Source: Massilibacillus massiliensis
GTDB taxonomy: Bacteria; Bacillota; Negativicutes; FLKF01
Length of the DNA stretch: 64,000 nucleotides
Direction of reading: 5' to 3'
Assembly (NCBI RefSeq): GCF_900086705.1
Contig: NZ_LT575483.1
Span: 1,166-65,165 of the forward strand
A program made the translations under genes and the position numbers. This document shows positions 16,815 to 29,115 of the stretch, piece by piece; within the stretch, counting starts at the first letter, position 1, and every line of letters starts with the position of its first letter. The notes under the pieces are model-generated. The model saw only the letters and a list, made by a program, of their open reading frames with translations. It had not been told where the DNA came from and searched no databases.

Positions 16815-18572
16815 TTGAAAGTTATTTTAACAACATTAAATGCAAAATATACACATTCATCACTTGCTCTTCGTTATCTTAAAGGGTATTGCGGTACAAT
16901 ATGTGATATTGAGATTAAAGAATTTAGTATTAATCATAATATATTAGATATTTTAAGCCAAATATTTGAATCCAAACCGGATGTTGTTGCATTTGCTTGT
17001 TACATTTGGAATATAGAAATGACAACTAAATTGGTGAATTTAGTAAAAAAGGTTCTGCCAAATGTAATTATAGTTTGTGGTGGTCCAGAAGTGACTTACC
17101 AATCAGACTGTTTCTTAAGTGAGAATCCAAAGGTTGATTATATTGTGCTGGGCGAAGGGGAAGAGACCTTCTATCAGGTGATAAATAAATTGAAAATGGG
17201 AGAAACTATAGGAAATCTTCCTGCCTTAACGTATTATAATCAAGCGAATGAGCTTGTAAAAGGGAGTGCTCTAGTTGTAAAAGATCTAAATACAATCCCA
17301 TTTCCTTATCATGATAAAGATATGATAGGGCTACAAGATAAAATCATTTATTATGAAAGCTCCAGAGGATGCCCTTTTTCATGTCAATATTGTTTATCAA
17401 GTGCAACACAGGGAGTTCGTTTCTTTGCCGTTGAGAGAGTGTTAGAAGAGCTGAGTTTTTTTATTCGTCATAATGTTCGACAAGTTAAGTTTGTTGACAG
17501 AACATTTAATGCGAAAAAAAATCACTATATGGAAATATTTAAATTTTTAGTAAAGCAACAGTGTAAAACTAATTTTCATTTCGAAATTGCTGCGGATCTT
17601 TTAGATGATGAAGTATTGGATGTGCTGGAATTAATGCCAAGTGGACGGATTCAGTTAGAAATAGGCGTGCAGTCTACAAATGCAGTTACATTGAATAAAA
17701 TTTGTCGGAAAAATGATTGGAATAAAATTTCTTATAATGTAACGAGAATTTTACAGATGCATACAATTCATTTACATTTAGATTTAATTATTGGTCTTCC
17801 CAATGAAGATTATCAATCTTTTCAAACTTCTTTTAATGATGTATATAGTCTAAAACCGCACATGTTGCAAATTGGTTTTTTAAAATTATTGAAAGGTTCT
17901 GGCATTCGCCAGAATCAAAAGCAACATGGTTATGTATATATGGATACGGCACCATATCAAGTATTAGCAAATCGATATATGTCGTATCATGAAATTAAGA
18001 ATCTTCATGTTATGGAAGAAGTTTTCGAGCAATATTATAATAGTGGACGATTTAGAAATTCCACCCAATTATTGATTGATTCAAATGGTGGGAATGCTTT
18101 TTTATTTTATGAGAAATTAACCGAGTACTGGCAAAAAAGAAATTTACATTTAGTGGCGCATAAAACGAAATCTCTCTATCAATATTTATATGAATTTTGT
18201 CAGGAAATGCATCCAGAAAAAATGCAAATTTTAAAAGAAATTTTGAAATTTGATGCATTACTTTCTGATAAAGCCAGCATACGTCCAGAGTTTTTAGAAT
18301 GGAACGAAAAATATAATAAAACGATATCCGATTTTTGGCGTGAACAAGGTGCTGAGAAATACATTGATGGTTACAAATTTACAACTTGGCGTGATATTAA
18401 AAAAAATTATCATATTGAAATTTTTTCGTTTGACATCCTAGCGTTTATCAAAAAAAGAGTGTTCATCTTAAAAAATTGTCCAGTTTTATTTTCGTTTACT
18501 GAAGACGAGACAAGTTATTTATTGATAGAAGAGCAAGCGTTTTTACAGGGAGAAGTAGAAAATGTTATATAA
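16815..18572 (+). CDS. B12-binding radical SAM protein, DUF4080 type
   Basis: 585 residues. Residues 1-130 match a cobalamin-binding Rossmann domain (VILTTLNAKYTHSSLALRYL, later IVCGGPEVTYQ and LGEGEETFYQ). The radical SAM cluster site is CPFSCQYC (Cys186, 190, 193). The C-terminal 200 residues match the DUF4080 extension. Likely a methyl transfer or rearrangement enzyme on an unknown substrate. It starts with TTG 16815 after TAGGAGG. The next radical SAM gene overlaps it by 11 bases, suggesting joint translation. Confidence 0.9.
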   Translation: MKVILTTLNAKYTHSSLALRYLKGYCGTICDIEIKEFSINHNILDILSQIFESKPDVVAFACYIWNIEMTTKLVNLVKKVLPNVIIVCGGPEVTYQSDCFLSENPKVDYIVLGEGEETFYQVINKLKMGETIGNLPALTYYNQANELVKGSALVVKDLNTIPFPYHDKDMIGLQDKIIYYESSRGCPFSCQYCLSSATQGVRFFAVERVLEELSFFIRHNVRQVKFVDRTFNAKKNHYMEIFKFLVKQQCKTNFHFEIAADLLDDEVLDVLELMPSGRIQLEIGVQSTNAVTLNKICRKNDWNKISYNVTRILQMHTIHLHLDLIIGLPNEDYQSFQTSFNDVYSLKPHMLQIGFLKLLKGSGIRQNQKQHGYVYMDTAPYQVLANRYMSYHEIKNLHVMEEVFEQYYNSGRFRNSTQLLIDSNGGNAFLFYEKLTEYWQKRNLHLVAHKTKSLYQYLYEFCQEMHPEKMQILKEILKFDALLSDKASIRPEFLEWNEKYNKTISDFWREQGAEKYIDGYKFTTWRDIKKNYHIEIFSFDILAFIKKRVFILKNCPVLFSFTEDETSYLLIEEQAFLQGEVENVI

Positions 18573-19503
18573 TGTGTATTCCGATTATTTAAAAGAGCGC
18601 TATGGTGAAAAAGTATATAAATTGCCAGTCGGATTGCCAGTTACATGTCCCAATAGGGATGGAAGTTGTGGGGAAGATGGTTGCACTTTTTGTGGTGAAA
18701 TTGGGGCAGGATATGAAAATTTGCCTGCTGACATGAGTGTGAGCGAGCAACTCTATACAAATAAGGCACATATAAAGCCAAAATATAAGGCAGAAAAGTT
18801 TATTGCTTATTTTCAAAATTTCAGTAATACATATCTACCTATTGAAGAATTAAGAAACTATATGGAAGAAGCTTGCCAAGATGATGTTGTTGGAATTGCT
18901 CTTGCAACAAGGCCAGATTGTATAAATGACAAATATCTAGAAATGATGGCGGAGATAAAAAGCAAGAAGAATATAGATATTTCTATTGAATTAGGTTTGC
19001 AAAGTGTGAATTACCATTCTCTAATCAAGGTAAAACGAGGGCATACTTTAGCTGAATTCTTAGATGCTGTTTATCGAATTAAAAAATATAAGTTGCAAGT
19101 ATGCGCCCATTTAATTTTGAACTTACCTTGGGATGATAGGATCGATGTAATCGAAGATGCAAAAATTTTATCTGCACTTCAAGTCGATCAGGTAAAATTA
19201 CATGCTTTATATATTGTAAAGGGCACACAAATGGCATATGAATATGAATCTGGCCAGTTAGACCTCATTTCAAGAGAAGAATATATTGAACGGGTGATTT
19301 TGTTTCTGGAATATTTAAATAAAGATATTGTTGTGCAAAGACTCATTGGACGGGCTCCAGAAAGTAATACTTTATTTAGCAATTGGAAGACTGGATGGTG
19401 GAAAATTCGTGATACAATTACAAAACTTATGGAAGAACGTACCACATATCAGGGGCGGCTTTGTAATTATTTAAATGGGCCTGCATTAAAAAAATATAGA
19501 TGA
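18562..19503 (+). CDS. Radical SAM protein, YhcC/TIGR01212 family
   Basis: 313 residues. The cluster motif has the family's long first spacing: CPNRDGSCGEDGCTFC (Cys29, 41, 44). The segments YFQNFSNTYLP and LGLQSVNYHSL and the C-terminal VQRLIGRAPE are typical of the YtqA/YhcC family; some members have been linked to tRNA modification or envelope effects, but the substrate is not established. It overlaps the preceding radical SAM gene by 11 bases with AGGGAGAAG in front. Confidence 0.92.
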   Translation: MLYNVYSDYLKERYGEKVYKLPVGLPVTCPNRDGSCGEDGCTFCGEIGAGYENLPADMSVSEQLYTNKAHIKPKYKAEKFIAYFQNFSNTYLPIEELRNYMEEACQDDVVGIALATRPDCINDKYLEMMAEIKSKKNIDISIELGLQSVNYHSLIKVKRGHTLAEFLDAVYRIKKYKLQVCAHLILNLPWDDRIDVIEDAKILSALQVDQVKLHALYIVKGTQMAYEYESGQLDLISREEYIERVILFLEYLNKDIVVQRLIGRAPESNTLFSNWKTGWWKIRDTITKLMEERTTYQGRLCNYLNGPALKKYR

Positions 19504-19605
19504 GTTAATAAGTCGAAGCAAGTGGGTTTAGGAAGAAAAATACTTGTCTAAACGCTATCATGTATTTCTAGATTGCTAAAATATGATTTTATAACCGTTC
19601 GGCGA

Positions 19606-19634
19606 TTGACATTATAATTTCAAATGAGTATAAT
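19606..19634 (+). promoter_or_regulatory. Promoter of tyrS
   Basis: Consensus TTGACA (19606-19611), 17-base spacer, consensus TATAAT (19629-19634), right before the T-box leader. Confidence 0.9.
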
Positions 19635-19654
19635 TTATTCTAATATTAAATAAA

Positions 19655-19897
19655 TGCGATGAATAGGATAAGTAAATTTGTATTACTTTTTAGAGAGCTA
19701 TGGGTGGGTGCAACATAGTAGGTATGCAGATTGAAATACCCCGATGAGCAGTAGACTGAAAAATTTGGAGTTTAGTAGGTTGATACCGGATGGCTGCCGT
19801 TATAAGCTGCAAAGTTTTATTTGTGTGTAACAAATATTAATTTGGGTGGTACCACGGGTTAATTGTAGCTCGTCCCTATTTGAGGGACGAGTTTTTT
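19655..19897 (+). promoter_or_regulatory. T-box leader, tRNA-Tyr specifier (UAC)
   Basis: Stem I helix AATTTGTAT (19675-19683) pairs with ATGCAGATT (19724-19732). The loop after it reads GAAATACC, with TAC at 19737-19739. The distal elements are at about 19691-19719. The T-box core GGGTGGTACCACGG is near 19844-19857, followed by the terminator CTCGTCCCT...AGGGACGAG (19869-19891) and a T run. The leader fills the 420-base gap before tyrS. Confidence 0.93.
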
Positions 19898-19927
19898 GTT
19901 TATAAATTTATAATTGGAGGGATTTTT

Positions 19928-21148
19928 GTGAACGTTATCGATACTTTAAAAGAGCGTGGATTTATTGCACAAATGACACATGAGGAAGAAATTGTAGAAT
20001 TATTTAAAAATGAAAGAGTTACTTTTTATATTGGATTTGACCCAACTGCAGATAGTTTACATGTAGGTCACTTTTTAGGCATGATGGTGATGGCTCATTT
20101 ACAACGTGCAGGGCATCGTCCTATTTGTTTGATTGGAGGCGGGACAGGTACTGTCGGTGATCCATCAGGTAAAACGGATATGCGTAAAATGTTGACAAAT
20201 GAGCAAATCGAACATAACTGTAATTGTTTTAAGAAACAAATGCAAAGATTTATCGATTTTACTGATGATAAGGCACTGATGTTAAATAATGCGGAATGGC
20301 TTTTGAAATTGAATTACGTAGAATTGTTACGAAATGTCGGTGCACATTTTTCTGTCAATCGAATGCTCACAGCAGAATGCTATAAACAAAGAATGGAAAA
20401 AGGTCTAACTTTTTTGGAGTTTAATTATATGATCATGCAGGCCTATGATTTTTGGGAGCTTAATAATAGATGCAATTGTAAATTGCAAATGGGCGGAGAT
20501 GATCAGTGGTCTAACATTATCGCAGGGGTAGAATTAATTCGACGCAAAGAAGGAAAGCCTGCATATGGATTAACATTTCAACTTCTTACAACCAGTGAAG
20601 GTAAAAAAATGGGGAAAACAGAAAAAGGTGCTTTGTGGCTTGATCCAGAAAAAACTTCTCCATATGAATTTTATCAATATTGGCGTAATATTGCCGATGC
20701 GGATGTTGAAAAATGCTTAGCATTATTAACCTTTTTACCAATGGATGAAGTAAGACGATTGGGACAATTAAAAGATAAAGAAATTAATGAAGCAAAAAAA
20801 GTTTTAGCTTATGAAGTGACAAATTTAATTCATGGTCAAGCAGAAGCTGAACAAGCCAAGCAAGCAGCGGAAGCTTTGTTTGCGGGAGTTGGAAGCTTAG
20901 ATCATGCTCCTACAATCAAAATTAAGGCAGAGGATATTGGAAACAAATTATTAGATTTGTTAACGAAAGAACAAGTTTTTGCTTCTAAAAGTGAAGGGCG
21001 GAGGTTAATTACACAGGGTGGAATATCGATTCAAGACGAAAAAATAACGGATATTGAGTTTATTTTGACAAGAGAATTATTCAAGGATCAAAGTTTGTTA
21101 ATAAAGAAGGGTAAGAAAAAGTATTATCGTATTATAATTGAAGGATGA
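19928..21148 (+). CDS. tyrS: Tyrosyl-tRNA synthetase
   Basis: Charges tRNA-Tyr. About 406 residues. Class I signatures: HVGH at 45-48 and KMGKTEKG (KMSKS equivalent) near 225; tyrosine site [13 protein letters not shown]-terminal S4 domain ([16 protein letters not shown]). The frame is open from 19880 inside the terminator, but GGAGGG at 19917-19922 sets the start at GTG 19928, giving the normal [11 protein letters not shown] beginning. Controlled by the T-box leader directly upstream. Confidence 0.96.
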   Translation: MNVIDTLKERGFIAQMTHEEEIVELFKNERVTFYIGFDPTADSLHVGHFLGMMVMAHLQRAGHRPICLIGGGTGTVGDPSGKTDMRKMLTNEQIEHNCNCFKKQMQRFIDFTDDKALMLNNAEWLLKLNYVELLRNVGAHFSVNRMLTAECYKQRMEKGLTFLEFNYMIMQAYDFWELNNRCNCKLQMGGDDQWSNIIAGVELIRRKEGKPAYGLTFQLLTTSEGKKMGKTEKGALWLDPEKTSPYEFYQYWRNIADADVEKCLALLTFLPMDEVRRLGQLKDKEINEAKKVLAYEVTNLIHGQAEAEQAKQAAEALFAGVGSLDHAPTIKIKAEDIGNKLLDLLTKEQVFASKSEGRRLITQGGISIQDEKITDIEFILTRELFKDQSLLIKKGKKKYYRIIIEG

Positions 21149-21225
21149 TGGCAGTCTTTTGCGCAGTCATAAATAATATGATAAAATTAACAATGCTAAT
21201 TTTTAATTAAGGGAGCGGTATTTTT

Positions 21226-21969
21226 ATGTCAGGACATTCTAAATGGGCGAATATTAAACACAAAAAAGGAAAAATGGATGCTGTCCGAGGAAAGGTTACT
21301 ACAAAAATCGGTCGTGAGATTACGGTCGCAGTTAGAATGGGTGGAAGTGATCCTACTGGGAATATGAAATTAAAACTCGCTTTAGCAAAAGCTAAGGCGA
21401 ATAATGTACCCAAGGATAATATTCAAAGAGCAATTCAAAAAGGCTTGGGTGCAGTAGATGGAAACAATTATGAAGAAATGACTTATGAGGGGTATGGGCC
21501 GGCTGGTAGCGCTGTTATGATAGAAGTTATGACCGATAATCGCAATCGTACTGCTGCTGATATTCGGCACATTTTTTCGAAAAATGGTGGAAACCTCGGT
21601 GAAACTGGATGTGTTGGGTGGATGTTTAAGAAAAAAAGCGTTTTTGTAATAGAGAAAGAAGTATTTAATGATGAAGAAGCATTAATGATGCTTGCATTAG
21701 ATGCTGGCGCTGAAGATTTTAAAGTGGAAGATGACGTCTTTGAAATTACAGGAACACCAGAAGATTTTGATGCTATTCAACAGATTCTTGAAGAAAATAA
21801 AATTGAACCTGCTGTATCTGAAATTAGTATGATTCCCGATACTACGATAAAATTAGAAGGTACTGATGCAATAAAAATGTTAAGAATGATTGAATCATTA
21901 GAAGATCATGATGATGTGCAAGACGTTTATTCTAATTATGATATTGATGATGCATTATTAGATGCATGA
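21226..21969 (+). CDS. yebC: YebC/TACO1 family protein
   Basis: 247 residues, full family length. It begins with the hallmark MSGHSKWANIKHKKG, and has GKNGGNLGETGCVGWMF-like residues (SKNGGNLGETGCV) in the middle. The family has been reported both as transcription regulators and as helpers of translation through polyproline stretches. In Bacillota it commonly sits just before the ruv genes, as here. Start ATG 21226 with AAGGGAG upstream. Confidence 0.95.
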   Translation: MSGHSKWANIKHKKGKMDAVRGKVTTKIGREITVAVRMGGSDPTGNMKLKLALAKAKANNVPKDNIQRAIQKGLGAVDGNNYEEMTYEGYGPAGSAVMIEVMTDNRNRTAADIRHIFSKNGGNLGETGCVGWMFKKKSVFVIEKEVFNDEEALMMLALDAGAEDFKVEDDVFEITGTPEDFDAIQQILEENKIEPAVSEISMIPDTTIKLEGTDAIKMLRMIESLEDHDDVQDVYSNYDIDDALLDA

Positions 21970-22056
21970 TATCATGATATTCTAAGGAATATTTTGTATA
22001 ATTATTTGAGCTTTTGGTAATAATGAGGCTAACATCACTTTTAAGGAGTGTTTTGG

Positions 22057-22623
22057 TTGGATCATTTAAAATTTACTAAAAGACAAATCGTGTTATTTAT
22101 AACAACAATATCTTTTCTTAGCATTGGGTGTTTTTTATGGTGGTTTACGAATGAAAATAATAAAAATATGATTTCAAAAAATCAAGAAGTAAGTATGATT
22201 GATAATAAAATAAAAGTTAGGGCGGATACCCTGATTGTTCAAACTTTTTTCTATAGTAAATGTAATGAACAAGAAACAATACAATTTAAGCCTGACAAAA
22301 ATTTAGTTGGGATGGATTATAAAACTTTTCAAAGTCAATACTCTAAATGGAATATTGAAAATTTCAGCGAAGAAAAGATCACAATGAGTTTACAGGTAAA
22401 TGATTACTGCCGAGAGCATAAGGCAAATATGTTTTTGGGAATAAAAGATGGGTACGTTGCAATTTTCTATGGTAAGCCAGGACCAAAGGCCATTCTAAAA
22501 GAAATTACAAAAACACCAGTTAGTAATTTGCAGCCGCAGGCAATTGAAGAAATTAAGCAAGGTTTGATATTTTCATCAAAAGCGGAAATGTTATATATTC
22601 TTGAAGGTATGCAGTCAAAATAA
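22057..22623 (+). CDS. BofC-like membrane-anchored protein
   Basis: About 188 residues. One N-terminal membrane anchor (IVLFITTISFLSIGCFLWW), an extracytoplasmic middle, and a C-terminal BofC domain (DGYVAIFYGKPGP, then VSNLQPQAIEEIKQG and LYILEGM). In Bacillus, BofC lies between mother cell and forespore and restrains SpoIVB; bofC lies next to ruvA in Bacillus too, so the place supports the call. The frame opens at GTG 22048, but that codon touches AAGGAG; TTG 22057 is 8 bases after it and gives MDHLKFTKRQ. A terminator follows. Confidence 0.75.
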   Translation: MDHLKFTKRQIVLFITTISFLSIGCFLWWFTNENNKNMISKNQEVSMIDNKIKVRADTLIVQTFFYSKCNEQETIQFKPDKNLVGMDYKTFQSQYSKWNIENFSEEKITMSLQVNDYCREHKANMFLGIKDGYVAIFYGKPGPKAILKEITKTPVSNLQPQAIEEIKQGLIFSSKAEMLYILEGMQSK

Positions 22624-22627
22624 TAGA

Positions 22628-22666
22628 ACAGGGACTAGATTTTAAAATTTGGTCCCTGTTTTTTTA
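22628..22666 (+). terminator. Terminator after the bofC-like gene
   Basis: ACAGGGAC(T) pairs with (G)GTCCCTGT through a partly paired AT-rich loop, followed by seven T. Confidence 0.9.
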
Positions 22667-22690
22667 TGTGAATAAATTTGCAAAATGTTA

Positions 22691-22696
22691 TATAAT
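22691..22696 (+). promoter_or_regulatory. -10 element before ruvC
   Basis: TATAAT about 100 bases before ruvC and right after a terminator. No good -35 is seen at 16-18 bases, so this is only a candidate for the ruv group promoter. Confidence 0.3.
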
Positions 22697-22794
22697 GATA
22701 AAAGTGATTTTTAAAGGAATCAATAGAATCATTGTCGAATTTATATAAAAACAGTATGTATGTTCGATTAAATTTATAGATAAAGGAAGCAAAT

Positions 22795-23289
22795 ATGTTA
22801 GCATTAGGAATAGACCCAGGAACAGCAATTTGTGGGTACGGATTGGTAGAAATGAGAGGAAATCATTTAAGAGCGATTGATTATGGCGCTGTCATTACGA
22901 GTCCAAAGAGTAAACCCGAGGATCGATTGCTTAAAATTCATCGAGAGTTAAACGGTATTATAAAAAAATATCAACCTGATGTTATGGGGGTTGAGCAACT
23001 ATTTTTCAATAAAAATATCACCACGGCAATTCCTGTTGGTCAAGCTAGAGGTGTTATTTTATTAGCAGCAGCAGAAAACGAAATTGAGCTTGTTGAACGT
23101 ACACCATTACAGGTAAAACAAGCGGTGGTTGGATATGGCAAAGCGACGAAGGATCAGGTGATTTATATGGTTGAAAAGCTTTTAAATTTACCGAAGAAGC
23201 CTCATCCAGATGATGTTGCGGATGCATTAGCAATTGCAATATGTACAACGCATTGTGTGAATAGTATAGTTTGGAGAAATAAATTATGA
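22795..23289 (+). CDS. ruvC: Crossover junction endonuclease RuvC
   Basis: Cuts Holliday junctions. 164 residues. Catalytic acids visible at Asp7 (GIDPGTAICGYG), Glu67 (GVEQLFF) and the HPDDVADALAIA pair near 138-141. ATG 22795 follows AAAGGAAG. First of the ruvC-ruvA-ruvB group; its end overlaps ruvA by 4 bases. Confidence 0.97.
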   Translation: MLALGIDPGTAICGYGLVEMRGNHLRAIDYGAVITSPKSKPEDRLLKIHRELNGIIKKYQPDVMGVEQLFFNKNITTAIPVGQARGVILLAAAENEIELVERTPLQVKQAVVGYGKATKDQVIYMVEKLLNLPKKPHPDDVADALAIAICTTHCVNSIVWRNKL

Positions 23290-23888
23290 TAGGATACATA
23301 CGTGGTAAAGTAAGTCACATCATGATAGAATGTTGTTTTCTCGATGTACAAGGGGTTGGTTATCGAATTTTTGTAGCAGCCTCTACGAGAGAAAAGTTGG
23401 TTGTAAATCAAGAGATTACCCTGTTTACCTATTTAAATGTTCGTGAAGACGCAATGCATTTGTATGGTTTTTATACACAGATAGAATATGATTTATTTTT
23501 GAAACTTATTTCAGTATCTGGAATTGGTCCTAAAGTTGCGCTTGGCATTATGTCTGCAATTAGCGTGGAAGATTTATGTAAGTCAATTAGTCAGAAAAAT
23601 ATTACGATACTTACAAAATTACCGGGGATCGGTAAAAAAACGGCGGAACGGTTAGTTTTAGAATTGCATGATAAGTTGGGATTTGCAGTTACAGATGATA
23701 TACCAGAAATGCTAGTAATGGATGATAAATCGCAAAATGCGGATGTGATCTCAGAAGCTAGTCTAGCCTTGGTAGCACTCGGCTATACGCAAACAGAGTT
23801 TATGCCAATTTTGCGTGAGTTTAATGATCCTACATCTGTAGAAAAAACAATTAAATTGGTATTAAAGGAATTTGCCAGGAGGTCATAA
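23286..23888 (+). CDS. ruvA: Holliday junction DNA-binding protein RuvA
   Basis: 200 residues. N-terminal OB fold (MIGYIRGKV...GVGYRI), two helix-hairpin-helix units ([14 protein letters not shown] near 75-90 and [15 protein letters not shown] near 110-124), and the flexible C-terminal RuvB-contact domain. It forms a tetramer on the junction. Overlaps ruvC by 4 bases and shares one base with ruvB, so the three are one translation unit. Confidence 0.97.
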   Translation: MIGYIRGKVSHIMIECCFLDVQGVGYRIFVAASTREKLVVNQEITLFTYLNVREDAMHLYGFYTQIEYDLFLKLISVSGIGPKVALGIMSAISVEDLCKSISQKNITILTKLPGIGKKTAERLVLELHDKLGFAVTDDIPEMLVMDDKSQNADVISEASLALVALGYTQTEFMPILREFNDPTSVEKTIKLVLKEFARRS

Positions 23889-24910
23889 TGGACGAGTTAG
23901 AAAATAGAATTGTCATTGGAGAAGAGCAAGAAGTTGATCAATGGCAATATAGCTTACGCCCAAGAAAATTGATAGAATATATTGGACAGGATAAAGTCAA
24001 AGACAATTTATCTATTTTTGTACAAGCAGCATTATCTCGTGGAGAGGCGTTGGATCACGTTTTATTGTATGGTCCGCCGGGGTTAGGAAAGACAACACTA
24101 GCTGCAATTATTGCCAATGAATTAGGTGTGAACTTTCGTGTAACATCTGGTCCTGCTATTGAGCGTTCAGGTGATTTAGCTGCCTTGCTGACAAATCTTG
24201 GAGAACGAGACGTTCTGTTCATTGATGAAATTCATCGTTTATCAAGAAATGTTGAAGAAGTTTTATATTCTGCTATGGAGGATTTTGCGCTTGATATTAT
24301 TATTGGAAAAGGGCCGAGTGCACGGTCAATCCGTTTAGATATTGCTCCCTTTACATTGATAGGAGCAACGACAAAGGCAGGTGCTCTTGCGGCTCCGCTT
24401 CGTGATCGATTTGGTGTTATTTCACGTTTAGAATATTATAAGCCCGAAGCTCTAATTCACATCATTAAACGAGCAGCTGAAATTTTAAATATTGAAATTG
24501 AGGAACGCGGAGCTTTAGAAATTGCAAAGCGATCCAGAGGAACGCCTCGGATTGCGAACCGTCTGTTAAAACGTGTTAGAGATTTTGCACAAATTACAGG
24601 TGATGGTATTATTACCGATGTTATTGCCGATAAAGCTCTGGCAATGCTAGAAGTAGACACATGCGGACTTGATAATACAGACAGACAAATGTTACTTACG
24701 ATTATAAAAAAATTTAATGGTGGTCCTGTGGGAATTGATACATTGGCAGCATCTATTAGTGAAGAGACAGATACGATTGAGGATGTCTACGAGCCATATT
24801 TATTACAACTTGGATTTATAAATCGTACACCGCGTGGACGAACTGCTACTTTAGCGGCTTATCAACACCTTGGGATACCATTGCAGAAAAGTGAAGAAGT
24901 ATCCAAATAA
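23888..24910 (+). CDS. ruvB: Holliday junction helicase RuvB
   Basis: 340 residues, standard. AAA+ ATPase: Walker [10 protein letters not shown] near 62, Walker B LFIDEIHR near 112, sensor GATTKAG near 160, arginine-finger region LRDRFG, and the C-terminal winged-helix domain ([13 protein letters not shown]). The motor for branch migration with RuvA. AGGAGG precedes ATG 23888. Confidence 0.98.
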   Translation: MDELENRIVIGEEQEVDQWQYSLRPRKLIEYIGQDKVKDNLSIFVQAALSRGEALDHVLLYGPPGLGKTTLAAIIANELGVNFRVTSGPAIERSGDLAALLTNLGERDVLFIDEIHRLSRNVEEVLYSAMEDFALDIIIGKGPSARSIRLDIAPFTLIGATTKAGALAAPLRDRFGVISRLEYYKPEALIHIIKRAAEILNIEIEERGALEIAKRSRGTPRIANRLLKRVRDFAQITGDGIITDVIADKALAMLEVDTCGLDNTDRQMLLTIIKKFNGGPVGIDTLAASISEETDTIEDVYEPYLLQLGFINRTPRGRTATLAAYQHLGIPLQKSEEVSK

Positions 24911-24927
24911 TATACTTTAGAGGTTTG

Positions 24928-25476
24928 GTGACAACTGTGAAATTATTATTACATATGTGCTGCGGGCCGTGTTCCGCCTTTCCATTGAAAAAATTACGTG
25001 AAATGGGCTATGAACCTACAGGCTATTTCTTTAATCCTAATATCCATCCTTATAAAGAATTCACGCATCGTTTGGAAACGGCAAAAGAATTTGCCATGAA
25101 AACGAATTTAGAAATTATAATAGATTCTAAATATACATTAGAAGAATTCTTAAAAAATGCATTAAATGCTCCAAATGGACGATGTACAATGTGCTATGAG
25201 TTGCGTTTACGGCAAGCTGCAAGATTTGCGAGAGAAAATGGATATGCGTATTTTACTACGAGTTTATTGGTAAGCCCATATCAAAAACATGAAATAATTA
25301 CAGAAATAGCAAAGCAAGTTGCCAAGGAAGAACAGGTAACTTTTATTTATGAAGATTTCCGCACAGGTTGGCACGAAGGCGTGAACATCAGTCGAGAGCT
25401 GGAACTATATCGTCAACCGTATTGTGGTTGTATCTTTAGTGAAAAAGAACGTTATTATAAAGAAAAAAAGAAATAA
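24928..25476 (+). CDS. queH: Epoxyqueuosine reductase QueH
   Basis: Reduces epoxyqueuosine to queuosine in tRNA, the last step of the pathway, replacing QueG. About 182 residues of the DUF208 family: the N-terminal CCGPC motif (LLHMCCGPCS), the Cys pair in GRCTMCYELRL and the C-terminal CGCIFSE bind the metal sites. Start is uncertain: GTG 24928 lies 4 bases after AGAGG; GTG 24937 would give MKLLLHMCCGPC, closest to other members. It lies 15-18 bases after ruvB. Confidence 0.9.
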   Translation: MTTVKLLLHMCCGPCSAFPLKKLREMGYEPTGYFFNPNIHPYKEFTHRLETAKEFAMKTNLEIIIDSKYTLEEFLKNALNAPNGRCTMCYELRLRQAARFARENGYAYFTTSLLVSPYQKHEIITEIAKQVAKEEQVTFIYEDFRTGWHEGVNISRELELYRQPYCGCIFSEKERYYKEKKK

Positions 25477-25507
25477 ATTCTCTATAAAAAAGTCGAGGTG
25501 AGCCAGA

Positions 25508-26839
25508 TTGAATTTATATAAAATTTGTCTTATATGCATGTCCATATTATTTAGTTTTCATCATTCGTTATATGCCAGTGCCGTGGATGAATTGTATCAA
25601 TCTGAACCTGCTATACGAGTGGGGTTATGGACAAAACAATCTAGTGTGTATATATCAGCAGAGGCTCCGTTTACTTTAAAGAATTCAGAGAATGGTCGGA
25701 TTATTCATACATACGAGCCGAATACAAGGCTGTTTATTACAGTAAAAGCCGGTAAAGTAAGAATAAACGATGAATCATTGGATTTAAAAACAATTGAAGT
25801 AAGTTTACCAGACCATGATGAAAGTGGCATTGAGGTAAATAAGAAAAGATATCGTGGGAATGTGATCATTTCCAATATAGATAAACAAGGGATGACGATT
25901 GTAAATCGTCTACCTGTTGAACAATATTTATATAGCATTGTTCCTAGTGAAATGCCAGCATCTTGGAATCTTGAAGCGATTAAAGCGCAAGCTGTTGCCG
26001 CAAGATCATTTGCTTTAAGTAATATGCATAAACATGAGGCTGAAGGGTATGATGTTTGTGCAACCACACACTGTCAAGTTTATAATGGAAAAGCAGTCGA
26101 AATGGATAGAAGTAAAAAAGCTGTTGATGATACAAATGGTTTGGTTATGCTTTATAAAGGAAAACCAATTGCAGCAGTTTTTCATAGCAGTTCGGGTGGG
26201 CGTACTGAAAATAGTGAGGATGTCTGGGGTACGTATTCTCCATACTTACGTTCTGTAGTCGACTATGATCAGGTATCTCCCCAGTATAAATGGGAGAAAA
26301 AAATGACTGTTGAAGAAGTACAAACTAAATTGCAAAATGCCGGTTATACAATTGGTAAATTGCAAGCAATAGAAGTCACTCCTTTGCGCAAAGATGATGT
26401 AAATGGCAATGATCGTAGTTCTTCAGGGCGCATAAAAACAATGACGTTTATTGGAGAAAAAACTAGCGTAATTCTTGAGGGAAATAAGGCTAGGAGTGTG
26501 TTGGGGCTAAATAGCACTTTATTTGATATTACGCTCATTGTTCCAAATGAAAAAACGATTGATGTTCCGATCGGAATGTATGGGAGAAAAATAATTGATG
26601 TAAATTTGCCGCCTTACAAGGAAAAAGGATTGATTACCGATAAAGAAAATATTCGAAGAATTACTGGAAGACCGGGAGAACTTATTTTGTTTAACGGATT
26701 TGGCTGGGGGCATGGTCTTGGATTATCACAATGGGGCGCTAAAGCTATGGCAGACAAAATTCCGGAAACAGAAAATAGGTATTTTAAAGAAATATTAAAT
26801 CATTATTATCAGGGAATTGAGATAAAAAAAATATATTAG
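25508..26839 (+). CDS. SpoIID/LytB domain protein, secreted
   Basis: 443 residues with an N-terminal signal peptide (ICLICMSILFSFHHSLYASA). The SpoIID domain covers about 130-440: GNVIISNIDKQGM, LPVEQYLYSIVPSEMPASW, AIKAQAVAARSFAL, FHSSSGGRTENSEDVWG and GWGHGLGLSQWGAKAMA. SpoIID is a lytic transglycosylase that degrades denuded glycan in engulfment; other members are general cell-wall proteins. Starts at TTG 25508 after GAGGTGAG. Lying inside the que group suggests housekeeping expression rather than sporulation only. Confidence 0.92.
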   Translation: MNLYKICLICMSILFSFHHSLYASAVDELYQSEPAIRVGLWTKQSSVYISAEAPFTLKNSENGRIIHTYEPNTRLFITVKAGKVRINDESLDLKTIEVSLPDHDESGIEVNKKRYRGNVIISNIDKQGMTIVNRLPVEQYLYSIVPSEMPASWNLEAIKAQAVAARSFALSNMHKHEAEGYDVCATTHCQVYNGKAVEMDRSKKAVDDTNGLVMLYKGKPIAAVFHSSSGGRTENSEDVWGTYSPYLRSVVDYDQVSPQYKWEKKMTVEEVQTKLQNAGYTIGKLQAIEVTPLRKDDVNGNDRSSSGRIKTMTFIGEKTSVILEGNKARSVLGLNSTLFDITLIVPNEKTIDVPIGMYGRKIIDVNLPPYKEKGLITDKENIRRITGRPGELILFNGFGWGHGLGLSQWGAKAMADKIPETENRYFKEILNHYYQGIEIKKIY

Positions 26840-26857
26840 TTTTGTAAGGAGTATAGG

Positions 26858-29034
<2,177 letters not shown>

Positions 29035-29115
29035 AAAGGACTTTAAAAAAAGTCGTCGAAATTATTATCTTAAGTAATTTGTTGTTAAATAAAAGGTTTA
29101 TTGGAGGGGTTTTTC

